Under the pieces are notes generated by a model. That model worked only from the letters and a program-made list of their open reading frames with translations, was not told the DNA's origin and made no database searches. The translations under genes and the position numbers were made by a program. Shown here in pieces: positions 1 to 6,009 of a stretch of DNA of 10,892 nucleotides (position 1 is the stretch's first letter; every line of letters starts with the position of its first letter). Source of the DNA: Flavobacteriales bacterium (lineage in GTDB: Bacteria; Bacteroidota; Bacteroidia; Flavobacteriales_D; Crocinitomicaceae); the NCBI GenBank assembly GCA_947458985.1, contig CANHBA010000066.1, positions 1 through 10,892 on the forward strand. The letters are read 5' to 3'.

Positions 1-981
1 GGCGAAACGTATTACCTCGGTTTGGCTATGAACGACGACTACGCTGCCAATAAATTGTATTACGTCTATAATTCCATGACCACACCTTCTAGGGTTTATA
101 CCTATGATTTAAAAAGTGGTCAACAAGCAATTTTCTTTGAGAAAAAACTCAGAGATCCTCAGTTTAATCCTGATAATTATGCATCTCAACGCGTTTGGGC
201 TACTGCCAACGACGGCACCCAAATTCCGGTGAGCATCATGTATAAAAAAGGAACAGATTTAGCAAAAGCACCTTTGTTGCTTTATGGCTATGGGTCCTAT
301 GGTTATACTTTACCCGATATTTTTAGCCCAACGCGTTTGTCTTTAGTGGACCGCGGTTTTGTTTTTGCAACGGCGCATATTCGAGGTTGTAAATATTTGG
401 GTGAAGAATGGTATCAGAACGGTAAGTTTGACAAGAAAATCAACACGTTTACCGATTTCATCAATGCTGCAGAATACTTGGGGCACATGGGCTACTGCGA
501 TCCAGCGCGCATTTATGCCAATGGCGGCAGTGCAGGTGGTTTATTAATGGGTGCGGTTGTCAACATGGCGCCTTATCTCTTTAAAGGTATTGTTTCGGAG
601 GTGCCATTCGTTGATGTAGTGACCACTATGCTAGACGAAAGCATTCCGCTTACAACTGGTGAATACGAAGAATGGGGCAATCCAAATGACCCGCACTATT
701 ACTATTATTTATTGAAATATTCCCCTTACGACAACTTGCATGCAATGGATTATCCAGCTATGTATGTGACGTCGGGTTATCACGACTCTCAAGTGCAATA
801 TTGGGAACCAGCCAAATACGTAGCCAAACTGCGCACGCTGCGCACTAATCAAGAAGCACTTATTTTTGAGTGCAACATGGATGCCGGCCATGGCGGAGGT
901 TCGGGTCGCACTGTGGAGCGTTTAGAGCGCGCTAAAAATTACGCGTTTATCTTAGGGCTTGAGCAAGGGATTACGCATTAG
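1..981 (+). CDS. ptrB: Oligopeptidase B-like serine peptidase (family S9), 3' part
   Basis: This is the C-terminal catalytic half of a prolyl-oligopeptidase-family peptidase. The frame is open from base 1, so the N-terminal beta-propeller half lies outside the window; 326 codons are visible against roughly 690 in full-length family members. The alpha/beta-hydrolase core shows YGYGSYG (about 289-309), an oxyanion-region AHIRG followed by LGEEWY, and the nucleophile elbow GGSAGG with Ser at 529-531. The other triad members fit Asp at 784-786 (YHDSQV) and His at 889-891 (DAGHGG). GGSAGG, rather than GGSNGG, favours oligopeptidase B (cleavage after Arg or Lys in short peptides) over prolyl oligopeptidase; that is family knowledge, not something shown here. 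One oddity is Cys in RGC, where relatives commonly have a second Gly. No signal peptide can be judged. The stop overlaps the next gene by 23 bp in another frame. Confidence 0.9.
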   Translation, partial: GETYYLGLAMNDDYAANKLYYVYNSMTTPSRVYTYDLKSGQQAIFFEKKLRDPQFNPDNYASQRVWATANDGTQIPVSIMYKKGTDLAKAPLLLYGYGSYGYTLPDIFSPTRLSLVDRGFVFATAHIRGCKYLGEEWYQNGKFDKKINTFTDFINAAEYLGHMGYCDPARIYANGGSAGGLLMGAVVNMAPYLFKGIVSEVPFVDVVTTMLDESIPLTTGEYEEWGNPNDPHYYYYLLKYSPYDNLHAMDYPAMYVTSGYHDSQVQYWEPAKYVAKLRTLRTNQEALIFECNMDAGHGGGSGRTVERLERAKNYAFILGLEQGITH

Positions 982-1915
982 TTTTTGTCTCTTTTTATGG
1001 AGCACATTTTCCTTGGCCCAAAATTCGGCCTTGGAGAGTTTTCGGCATAGGCCCGTGATGTATGCCGACTTAGGCTATAATGTCAACCCGTTTCGGATCG
1101 CTTACCCATTTAGCACGCAGCAATCTTCACTGGCCTACAAGAACAATTTTAGTCCGTTTTTGGGCTTGGGTTTTGCCTACAAATGGTTTCATCTACGTGT
1201 AGGCTTCCCGGTTGTTGGTAATTTGCGCCCCAATAATAAATTTGGCAAAACCACCCAGTATAATTTCGCCTACGACCTCACTTATAATAAGGTTTGGTAC
1301 GATTTTGAGTTCAAATCGACCATCGGATATGGCCTTAGACAACCTGCGCTTATACTTCCTGAAGCATACTCCGTCAATGTTATGCTCAATGCTTGGTATT
1401 TTAGGAATGCTGATTTTCAGATGAATGGTTTGCTCGGAAAGCGAGCCCATTATAACCAACAAATAGTAACGTGGTATTTGAAAGGGACCATGAATTTTTT
1501 TGGATCGGGTAACCGCGGCGAAAGTTTAATTCCAGGCACGTTACAACTCCCAGGGCAAGACCTCACTGCTGTCACCAAGCTTCAAGCCTTTGATTTTGGC
1601 GCGGCTCCCGGAGTAGCTTATGTCAATCGGAAAAACAATTGGCAAATCGGCGGTTGGGCGGGCGTAGGCCCTGTTGTACAATTCAAGGAATACGAAACTT
1701 CGGCTTACTCTAAAATTCGTTTGGGCTTGGCGCCTCGCTTCGATCTTCGCCTAATGGGAGGCTATTCTTCGGATGAAAAATTCTTTTTTATTGTAACTGA
1801 TTTTGACAACAAGAGCATTCGTTTCGACGACTTGAAATACCGTCAAATTTATTTTGCTTTGAAGTTTGTTGCGGGTTATCGATTTAAAGAAAAAGAAAAA
1901 AATTCGCCTAATTAA
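959..1915 (+). CDS. Secreted DUF4421-like outer-membrane beta-barrel protein
   Basis: A 318-aa protein with an N-terminal signal peptide (basic SKGLR, then a hydrophobic run ending in FSLAQ at about residue 21), followed by alternating aromatic, glycine and polar stretches typical of a small outer-membrane barrel. The segment FSPFLGLGFAYKW and the later GKTTQYNF resemble the DUF4421 family of Bacteroidota; I rate that family call as moderate. Its function is unknown. The start is TTG at 959: the same frame has a stop (TAG) at 953-955, and the next ATG, at about 1059, would delete the signal peptide. The start lies inside the peptidase gene, so the two are probably co-transcribed and translationally coupled. 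The stop at 1913-1915 overlaps the convergent GH16 gene by 8 bp, leaving no room for a separate terminator. The C-terminus ends in the lysine-rich tail KEKEKNSPN. Confidence 0.72.
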   Translation: MSKGLRISFCLFLWSTFSLAQNSALESFRHRPVMYADLGYNVNPFRIAYPFSTQQSSLAYKNNFSPFLGLGFAYKWFHLRVGFPVVGNLRPNNKFGKTTQYNFAYDLTYNKVWYDFEFKSTIGYGLRQPALILPEAYSVNVMLNAWYFRNADFQMNGLLGKRAHYNQQIVTWYLKGTMNFFGSGNRGESLIPGTLQLPGQDLTAVTKLQAFDFGAAPGVAYVNRKNNWQIGGWAGVGPVVQFKEYETSAYSKIRLGLAPRFDLRLMGGYSSDEKFFFIVTDFDNKSIRFDDLKYRQIYFALKFVAGYRFKEKEKNSPN

Positions 1916-3158
1916 AAGGAAAATACGAAATGGTTTTCCCGTCGTAAGAAATGCGCAATTCAATGTTTCTCGGCGCGTCTTTTAATTGAATAGAAATATC
2001 TTTTCCGAGTATATTCTCGCCTTTAAATTTTGCAATTTCGGTTACAATTTTGGTTTGTTCAATTCCCTTCACCCAAGCGCTCACTTGAACTTCCCCATTG
2101 CCATTGACCTGAACAAAGTAATTATCATTGGAAACTGGAATAAGACTCACAAATCCGAGTTCTTTTTGTAGTTCCTTCTTAGGGTAAATAAGGGGTATTT
2201 TCTTTTTGAGGACTTCTTTCTCCACGGGAATCCAGCCATTTTCTTGGAGGTCAATTTGAGGAACCCCCTTCATTTTTTGAGCGGCGTTTGGCTCCAATTT
2301 CCAAACCCTGACGTAATCTACTTGGTAATCGGCAGGAAAAAATGTTTGGGCATCGGGGCCCGGATTAAAGGGGTAGTTGTCTCGGGCAACCGCTAAATTG
2401 ACAATGACGTTCATAGGAGTAGCAAAGTCGCCGTCAAAATGCGAGACGGGCACGCCATTCACAAAATACGTAAGTGAATTCGGCAACCACACGCCCGAGT
2501 AGATGACGGTATCGTTCACAATAGGATCTTTCATGCGGATCCAACCTCCCCAGTCTTTTTTGAAGCCGATGTTGTTTTTAACATAATCTTTGCGCTCCGG
2601 CAGGTGCATATCGACATGCACATCATTTTGGCGCTCTCCCTTGCATTCCATGATATCGATTTCGTCTTTGCCATTCTGACCAAAAAGCCAAAAGGCTGGC
2701 CACAATCCTTTGCCTTTAGGCACAACGGCTCTACATTCAAAGTAGCCATAACGGAAGGTATCGACACTCCAAATGCAGGAGGTCAGGTAGTCGAGGTAAA
2801 CGGAGTCATTTTTGATGTTCAAGCCCAACTCTTTGGCTTGTTGTTGGTTGATCATCCAGTTGGGTACTGCTGCCTTCTCGCCAAACTCTTTGGCACCTAA
2901 ATGAAGCCAACCATTTTTTTGTGACAGCATTTCGGGTACTGCCCATTGGCTTTGGTCGAGCAATAAGCCTCCCCAAGGATAGCGCGGGTACCATTTATTG
3001 ACATCAACGTTAGGTGCACTGAATTCATCGCCAAAATGGTAATGCCATTGGAATACGGTATCTGTCTTGAATTGGAAAAGTGCCGGTTTGATTTGGCCAT
3101 AGGCACCAAGTGAAAGGAGGAGAAAAAATAAGATGCAGTATTTCATTTTGTAATTCAT
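1908..3158 (-). CDS. Secreted GH16-family beta-glycanase (laminarinase-type)
   Basis: The protein has 416 aa counted from the ATG at 3158; a second ATG at 3146 is equally possible, and a TTG at 3170 could extend it. A signal peptide (KMKYC, then a leucine/phenylalanine run ending AYGQ) indicates export. Residues about 36-288 form the GH16 jelly-roll: WHYHFGDEFSAPNVD near the start, FRYGYFECRAVVP, WPAFWLFG, and the catalytic motif EIDIME at 2646-2663, where the first Glu would be the nucleophile, the last Glu the acid/base and the Asp between them the helper. The extra Met in ExDxME is the bulged form seen in laminarinases, agarases and related enzymes rather than in lichenases, so hydrolysis of a beta-1,3-glucan or an algal galactan is likely; the substrate cannot be fixed from sequence. 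About 129 residues after VDYVRVWKLE form a beta-rich tail that I do not recognise. It lacks an obvious T9SS sorting signal. An 8-bp repeat array lies just upstream. Confidence 0.88.
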   Translation of the reverse strand: MNYKMKYCILFFLLLSLGAYGQIKPALFQFKTDTVFQWHYHFGDEFSAPNVDVNKWYPRYPWGGLLLDQSQWAVPEMLSQKNGWLHLGAKEFGEKAAVPNWMINQQQAKELGLNIKNDSVYLDYLTSCIWSVDTFRYGYFECRAVVPKGKGLWPAFWLFGQNGKDEIDIMECKGERQNDVHVDMHLPERKDYVKNNIGFKKDWGGWIRMKDPIVNDTVIYSGVWLPNSLTYFVNGVPVSHFDGDFATPMNVIVNLAVARDNYPFNPGPDAQTFFPADYQVDYVRVWKLEPNAAQKMKGVPQIDLQENGWIPVEKEVLKKKIPLIYPKKELQKELGFVSLIPVSNDNYFVQVNGNGEVQVSAWVKGIEQTKIVTEIAKFKGENILGKDISIQLKDAPRNIELRISYDGKTISYFPFN

Positions 3159-3202
3159 TATAATACACAATGAAATTATATTTTTTTGATGGTTTTTAAT
3201 CT

Positions 3203-3250
3203 ATCAAATCATCAAATCATCAAATCATCAAATCATCAAATCATCAAATC
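3203..3250. repeat. Six perfect tandem copies of the octamer ATCAAATC
   Basis: The unit ATCAAATC (GATTTGAT on the other strand) occurs six times without mismatch at 3203, 3211, 3219, 3227, 3235 and 3243. The array sits between the aldehyde dehydrogenase stop (TGA at 3249-3251, inside the last unit) and the GH16 start (3158), both on the minus strand. It therefore covers the upstream region of GH16, ending 44 bp before its start codon. Just outside, ATTTGAT at 3254-3260 forms a 7-bp inverted repeat with the last unit. Because the unit is 8 bp long and rich in TGA, the array carries stop codons in all frames of the minus strand. A short perfect array like this can gain or lose units by slipped-strand mispairing. 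Confidence 0.95.
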
Positions 3251-4691
3251 AATATTTGATAAACACATTTTTGGCTTCGGTAAAGAAACGCAAGGCTTCC
3301 CATCCGCCTTCGCGGCCCACACCAGAGGCTTTGACGCCGCCAAATGGTGTGCGTAAGTCTCTTACCAACCATGCATTGACCCAAACGATGCCGGCTTGTA
3401 CCAAATCGGCAACGCGGTGCGCGCGCTTGAGGTCGGAGGTCCAGACGGTAGCAGCCAAGCCATACTGGGTTGAGTTGGCCATGGTGAGCGCTTCTTCTTC
3501 GGTGTCAAAAGGGGTGATGGTAACCACTGGACCAAAGATTTCTTCTTGGTTGGTGCGGCATTGGTAATGCAAACCTTCAATAATGGTAGGCTCAATGTAG
3601 TAACCGTCGGCATGAGCGCCAGGTAATATTTTTCTTTTGCCACCACAAAGAATGGTACCGCCTTCTTCTTTGGCTAGCTCGATGTAGCTTAAGATTTTTT
3701 CCATGTGTGGTTTTGAAACAACTGCGCCTAGTTTGGCTTCAGGATCTTCGGGGAACGACACTTTACTTTTGGAAACCGCTGTTACAAATGCTTCTTTGAA
3801 AGGTTCGTAGATCGAACGCTCAATGAAAATGCGAGAGCCACAGAGGCAAATTTGTCCTTGATTGGCAAAAGAAGAGCGAATGGTTGTGCTGAGTGCGTCT
3901 TTGAAATCGCAGTCGGCAAAAATGATATTAGGGTTCTTGCCGCCGAGTTCAAGCGATAATTTTTTGAACATAGGGCCGGCAGTTTGCGCGATGTATTCGC
4001 CGGTTTTGGTACCTCCTGTAAATGAGATAGCTTTGATTTTGGGGTGCTTCACAATGGCATCGCCAACGCTTGGGCCGGTGCCGTGTAAAATATTGAGCAC
4101 GCCATCGGGCATACCAGCTTCTTTGGCAATTTTGCCGAGCATGAATGCGGTGTAAGGCGTTACTTCAGAAGGTTTAGCCACCACACAATTGCCAGCCGCT
4201 AACGCCGGTGCAATTTTCCAAGAGAAAAGGTATAAGGGAAGATTCCAAGGCGAAATACAACCCACCACACCAATCGGTTTGCGGGTTGTATAGTTCAGAC
4301 CAACACCTTCCATTTGATGCGACTCCGAAGCGAAGTGTTCAATTGCAGTTGCAAAAAAATGAAAATTGGAGACAGCTCTTGGGATGTCTACATGTTGTGC
4401 AAGACTTACTGGTTTTCCGTTGTCTTTGGACTCAGCAGCCACAAAAGCAGCCATATTGGCCTCTATGCCTTCGGAAAGTTTGCGCAGCACTTGGGCGCGC
4501 CCCTCTATGCCCATTGATGACCAAATGGGGAATGCGGCTTCTGCTGCTTGTACTGCTGCCTCTACGTCGTGGGCATCGGAATCTGGGATCAACGAATAAA
4601 CTTGGCCAGTGGCTGGCTCGTAGTTATCGATATAGCACCCGTTTTGAGGTGCAACATATTGTCCGTTGATGAAATTGCTCAATTTTTCCAT
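3249..4691 (-). CDS. NAD-dependent aldehyde dehydrogenase, 2-aminomuconic semialdehyde dehydrogenase-like
   Basis: A 480-aa member of the ALDH superfamily, complete and of normal length. Visible landmarks are PWN (Asn150), AKPSE (Lys173), the nucleotide-fold motif FTGGTKTG (224-231), the general base Glu248 in LELGGK, the catalytic Cys282 in QGQICLCGSR, EEIFGPV, and PFGGVKASGVGREGG near the C-terminus. The CLCGSRIF stretch together with NAWLVRDLRTPFGG resembles the ALDH8A1 / 2-aminomuconic or 2-hydroxymuconic semialdehyde dehydrogenase group, which oxidises ring-cleavage semialdehydes, for example in tryptophan-kynurenine breakdown. No other gene of that pathway is in the window, so the substrate is uncertain; a betaine-aldehyde-type substrate is an alternative. 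The ATG at 4691 was chosen because it follows a promoter-like box by 6 bp and gives the usual N-terminus; a longer frame would run into the divergent gene. Confidence 0.88.
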   Translation of the reverse strand: MEKLSNFINGQYVAPQNGCYIDNYEPATGQVYSLIPDSDAHDVEAAVQAAEAAFPIWSSMGIEGRAQVLRKLSEGIEANMAAFVAAESKDNGKPVSLAQHVDIPRAVSNFHFFATAIEHFASESHQMEGVGLNYTTRKPIGVVGCISPWNLPLYLFSWKIAPALAAGNCVVAKPSEVTPYTAFMLGKIAKEAGMPDGVLNILHGTGPSVGDAIVKHPKIKAISFTGGTKTGEYIAQTAGPMFKKLSLELGGKNPNIIFADCDFKDALSTTIRSSFANQGQICLCGSRIFIERSIYEPFKEAFVTAVSKSKVSFPEDPEAKLGAVVSKPHMEKILSYIELAKEEGGTILCGGKRKILPGAHADGYYIEPTIIEGLHYQCRTNQEEIFGPVVTITPFDTEEEALTMANSTQYGLAATVWTSDLKRAHRVADLVQAGIVWVNAWLVRDLRTPFGGVKASGVGREGGWEALRFFTEAKNVFIKY

Positions 4692-4697
4692 ACTATA

Positions 4698-4705
4698 CAA
4701 AGGTA
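4698..4705 (-). promoter_or_regulatory. Predicted -7 box (TACCTTTG) of the aldehyde dehydrogenase gene
   Basis: Read on the minus strand this is TACCTTTG, a full match to the Bacteroidota -7 consensus TAnnTTTG, with six bases between it and the ATG at 4691. Transcription would begin about 5-7 bases after the box, giving an almost leaderless mRNA. I could not find a clear -33 TTG at the expected 17-23 bp distance, so the call rests on the -7 box and its position. Confidence 0.6.
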
Positions 4706-4728
4706 AGCATATCAACGAGAGGTTTTGA

Positions 4729-4736
4729 TACCTTTG
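4729..4736 (+). promoter_or_regulatory. Predicted -7 box (TACCTTTG) of the MazG operon
   Basis: TACCTTTG is a full match to the Bacteroidota -7 consensus TAnnTTTG. It is followed by four bases (TAAC) and then the ATG at 4741, so the expected start of transcription falls on or next to the A of the start codon. It is the exact inverted copy of the box at 4698-4705, 23 bp away. No obvious -33 TTG is seen at the usual distance. Confidence 0.62.
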
Positions 4737-4740
4737 TAAC

Positions 4741-5070
4741 ATGGAAATCAAAGAAGCGCAAGCAAAAGTGGATCACTGGATCCAGACGCTCGGCGTTCGG
4801 TACTTCAACGAACTGACCAATATGGCCGTTTTAATGGAAGAAGTAGGCGAACTCGCTCGCATCATGGCCAGACGCTATGGCGAACAATCTGAAAAAGAAA
4901 GCGATAAAAATAAAGACCTCGGCGACGAAATGGCCGATATCCTTTTTGTGCTTTGTTGTTTGGCCAACCAAACCGGCATAGACCTAGACGCCGCCTTGGT
5001 ACAAAACCTAGAGAAAAAAACGAAGCGCGATGCCACACGCCATCACGACAACCCCAAACTACAATCATAA
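4741..5070 (+). CDS. MazG-like nucleoside triphosphate pyrophosphohydrolase
   Basis: A 109-aa all-alpha NTP-PPase of the small, single-domain MazG-like type. Such enzymes hydrolyse (d)NTPs to the monophosphate plus pyrophosphate and often clear non-canonical nucleotides; the substrate of this one is unknown. The metal-binding signature is complete: EEVGE (Glu33, Glu34, Glu37) followed by ExxD (Glu63 to Asp66 in DEMADILF), with the basic stretch ARRYGEQSEKESDKNK between. The conserved N-terminal GVRYFNELTNMA and the C-terminal RDATRHHDNPKL match my memory of a well-conserved Bacteroidota subgroup. It is cytoplasmic and has no signal peptide. It is the first gene of a probable three-gene operon, with only 2 bp to the next start, and is driven by a leaderless-type promoter shared back-to-back with the aldehyde dehydrogenase gene. 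Confidence 0.88.
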   Translation: MEIKEAQAKVDHWIQTLGVRYFNELTNMAVLMEEVGELARIMARRYGEQSEKESDKNKDLGDEMADILFVLCCLANQTGIDLDAALVQNLEKKTKRDATRHHDNPKLQS

Positions 5071-5072
5071 CC

Positions 5073-5618
5073 ATGGAAAGTATTCAAAAAGCATTGCAGC
5101 CCTCACAGTATTTACTTGTTTCGGCGCTTCCTGAGCAATACCAAATGAAGCTTTGGCCTTTTGTAGATGAAGTCATACCACAACCCGAAGAAGGTTCGCC
5201 CAGAGCCATCATTCTTTGCACCAGCGATGTGCAAGCTAGAGCCATTCATGCCGAATTTGTGCAGCTCGCCAAACCCAAAGACCTTACCGTCGATTTAGTT
5301 GTCGAGAAAGGCAATAAACTCCAACAACGTAACGACCTCTTCGATGGCACCGAAATTATTGTAGGCACCACCCGCAGAATGGCAGAGTTGTATTTTCAAA
5401 ACGGCTTCAATATCAAGAAACTCAAACTGTTTATCATTTTAGGTTTGGACGAACAAATGCGCGCTGGCCACAAGGGTTATATTGTGCGTCTTACAGAGAG
5501 CCTTCCTAAAAGCAAGTCCTTGTTTTTCACAGCCAACCCTGACGAAGAGCGCTTGGTGGGTTACCTCGAGGAGTTTTATCCGAACATTCGACTGCTAGAT
5601 TTGTCTGAAGAGGCATGA
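5073..5618 (+). CDS. Small DEAD-box-derived protein lacking the P-loop (pseudo-helicase)
   Basis: A 181-aa protein resembling only the first RecA-like domain of DEAD-box RNA helicases. In order: RAIILCTSDVQARAIHAEFVQL (44-65, residues split here as RAIILCTSDV and QARAIHAEFVQL) matches the strand plus motif Ia region; GTEIIVGTTRRMAELY (92-107) matches motif Ib; LGLDEQM (123-129) sits where DEAD belongs and keeps only Asp-Glu; SLFFTAN (149-155) sits at the SAT motif. The Walker A motif GxGKT is absent: residues 1-43 contain no glycine-lysine-threonine loop. The second helicase domain is also missing. ATP hydrolysis is therefore unlikely; an RNA- or protein-binding role is inference. The start is ATG at 5073, 2 bp after the mazG-like stop; the frame is open further upstream but only as an overlap with that gene. 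Its end overlaps the next gene by ATGA. Confidence 0.75.
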   Translation: MESIQKALQPSQYLLVSALPEQYQMKLWPFVDEVIPQPEEGSPRAIILCTSDVQARAIHAEFVQLAKPKDLTVDLVVEKGNKLQQRNDLFDGTEIIVGTTRRMAELYFQNGFNIKKLKLFIILGLDEQMRAGHKGYIVRLTESLPKSKSLFFTANPDEERLVGYLEEFYPNIRLLDLSEEA

Positions 5619-5983
5619 GAACTAATGAGCAACTGATCCAACTCAGGCCACAAATTCAAAGAGAAGCAACTGAGTTCAGTGCTGCCGAACAATTCCAAAA
5701 CGAGGTCCTGCGTCCTATTTTGAAGTTTCAGCACGACCTCTTTCTGCACGAATGGCAAGAAAATCCTATTTTTCAGCCTGTTCAAAAAGCAAATACCTTA
5801 GAAGAACGCCGCCAGCTTTTGGCCAAACTCTTTTCAAAGCATACACCTTATTTACAACGTTTGGTTGGAATGACAGTTGGGCTTTTAACCCATGAGGAAT
5901 ATCAATATTATTTGAAAGAAAAAGTAGTGCTTGACAAACGTATAAGAGAGCTCTTCATCACAAGGCTTTTATCCTATACTTAA
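5615..5983 (+). CDS. Conserved hypothetical protein, mostly helical, Bacteroidota type
   Basis: A 122-aa protein that I cannot assign to a function. The ATG at 5615 shares the ATGA overlap with the stop of the preceding gene, so translation is probably coupled. The sequence looks all-helical and charged, with no signal peptide or membrane segment. The stretch EQFQNEVLRPILKFQHDLF (25-43) looks like the conserved core, followed by LEERRQLLAKLF, LVGMTVGLLTHEEYQYY and a basic helix DKRIRELFITRLL. As I recall, relatives are sometimes labelled glyoxalase in databases; I see neither the paired beta-alpha-beta-beta-beta pattern nor the metal ligands of that fold and give the label no weight. It ends 26 bp before the convergent GNAT-like gene, and no hairpin terminator is visible in that gap. 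Confidence 0.72.
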   Translation: MRTNEQLIQLRPQIQREATEFSAAEQFQNEVLRPILKFQHDLFLHEWQENPIFQPVQKANTLEERRQLLAKLFSKHTPYLQRLVGMTVGLLTHEEYQYYLKEKVVLDKRIRELFITRLLSYT

Positions 5984-6009
5984 ATCGGTTCTTATTGCGA
6001 TGCGTAAAA

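Noticed and set aside
941..985. Frameshift joining the peptidase and barrel genes into one product
   Set aside because: The peptidase ends where family members end (a YAFILGLEQ-type C-terminus), and the next frame begins with a clean signal peptide, so they are two genes.
3157..3180. TATAAT-like sequences before the GH16 gene on the minus strand (3175-3180 and 3157-3162)
   Set aside because: The region is simply AT-rich, the second copy overlaps the start codon, and neither site fits TAnnTTTG, the motif used elsewhere in this window.
3203..3250. Possible CRISPR array
   Set aside because: The units are 8 bp and directly adjacent, with no spacers; this is a simple tandem repeat.
3243..3260. 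Possible intrinsic terminator after the aldehyde dehydrogenase gene
   Set aside because: The 7-bp stem (ATCAAAT/ATTTGAT, 4-base loop) is all but one pair A-T in composition terms very weak, and no T-run follows on the minus strand; the repeat units follow instead.
4692..4751. 20-residue N-terminal extension of the aldehyde dehydrogenase up to 4751
   Set aside because: It would run through both -7 boxes and into the divergent MazG gene, and ATG 4691 already gives the normal family N-terminus.
4953..5072. 40-residue N-terminal extension of the DEAD-box-like protein
   Set aside because: It overlaps the MazG-like gene in another frame and is arginine/proline-rich without similarity to helicases; ATG 5073 follows the MazG stop by 2 bp.
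5984..6009. Terminator between the 122-aa gene and the GNAT-like gene
   Set aside because: The 26-bp gap has no stem-loop that I can pair convincingly and no T-run on the plus strand.
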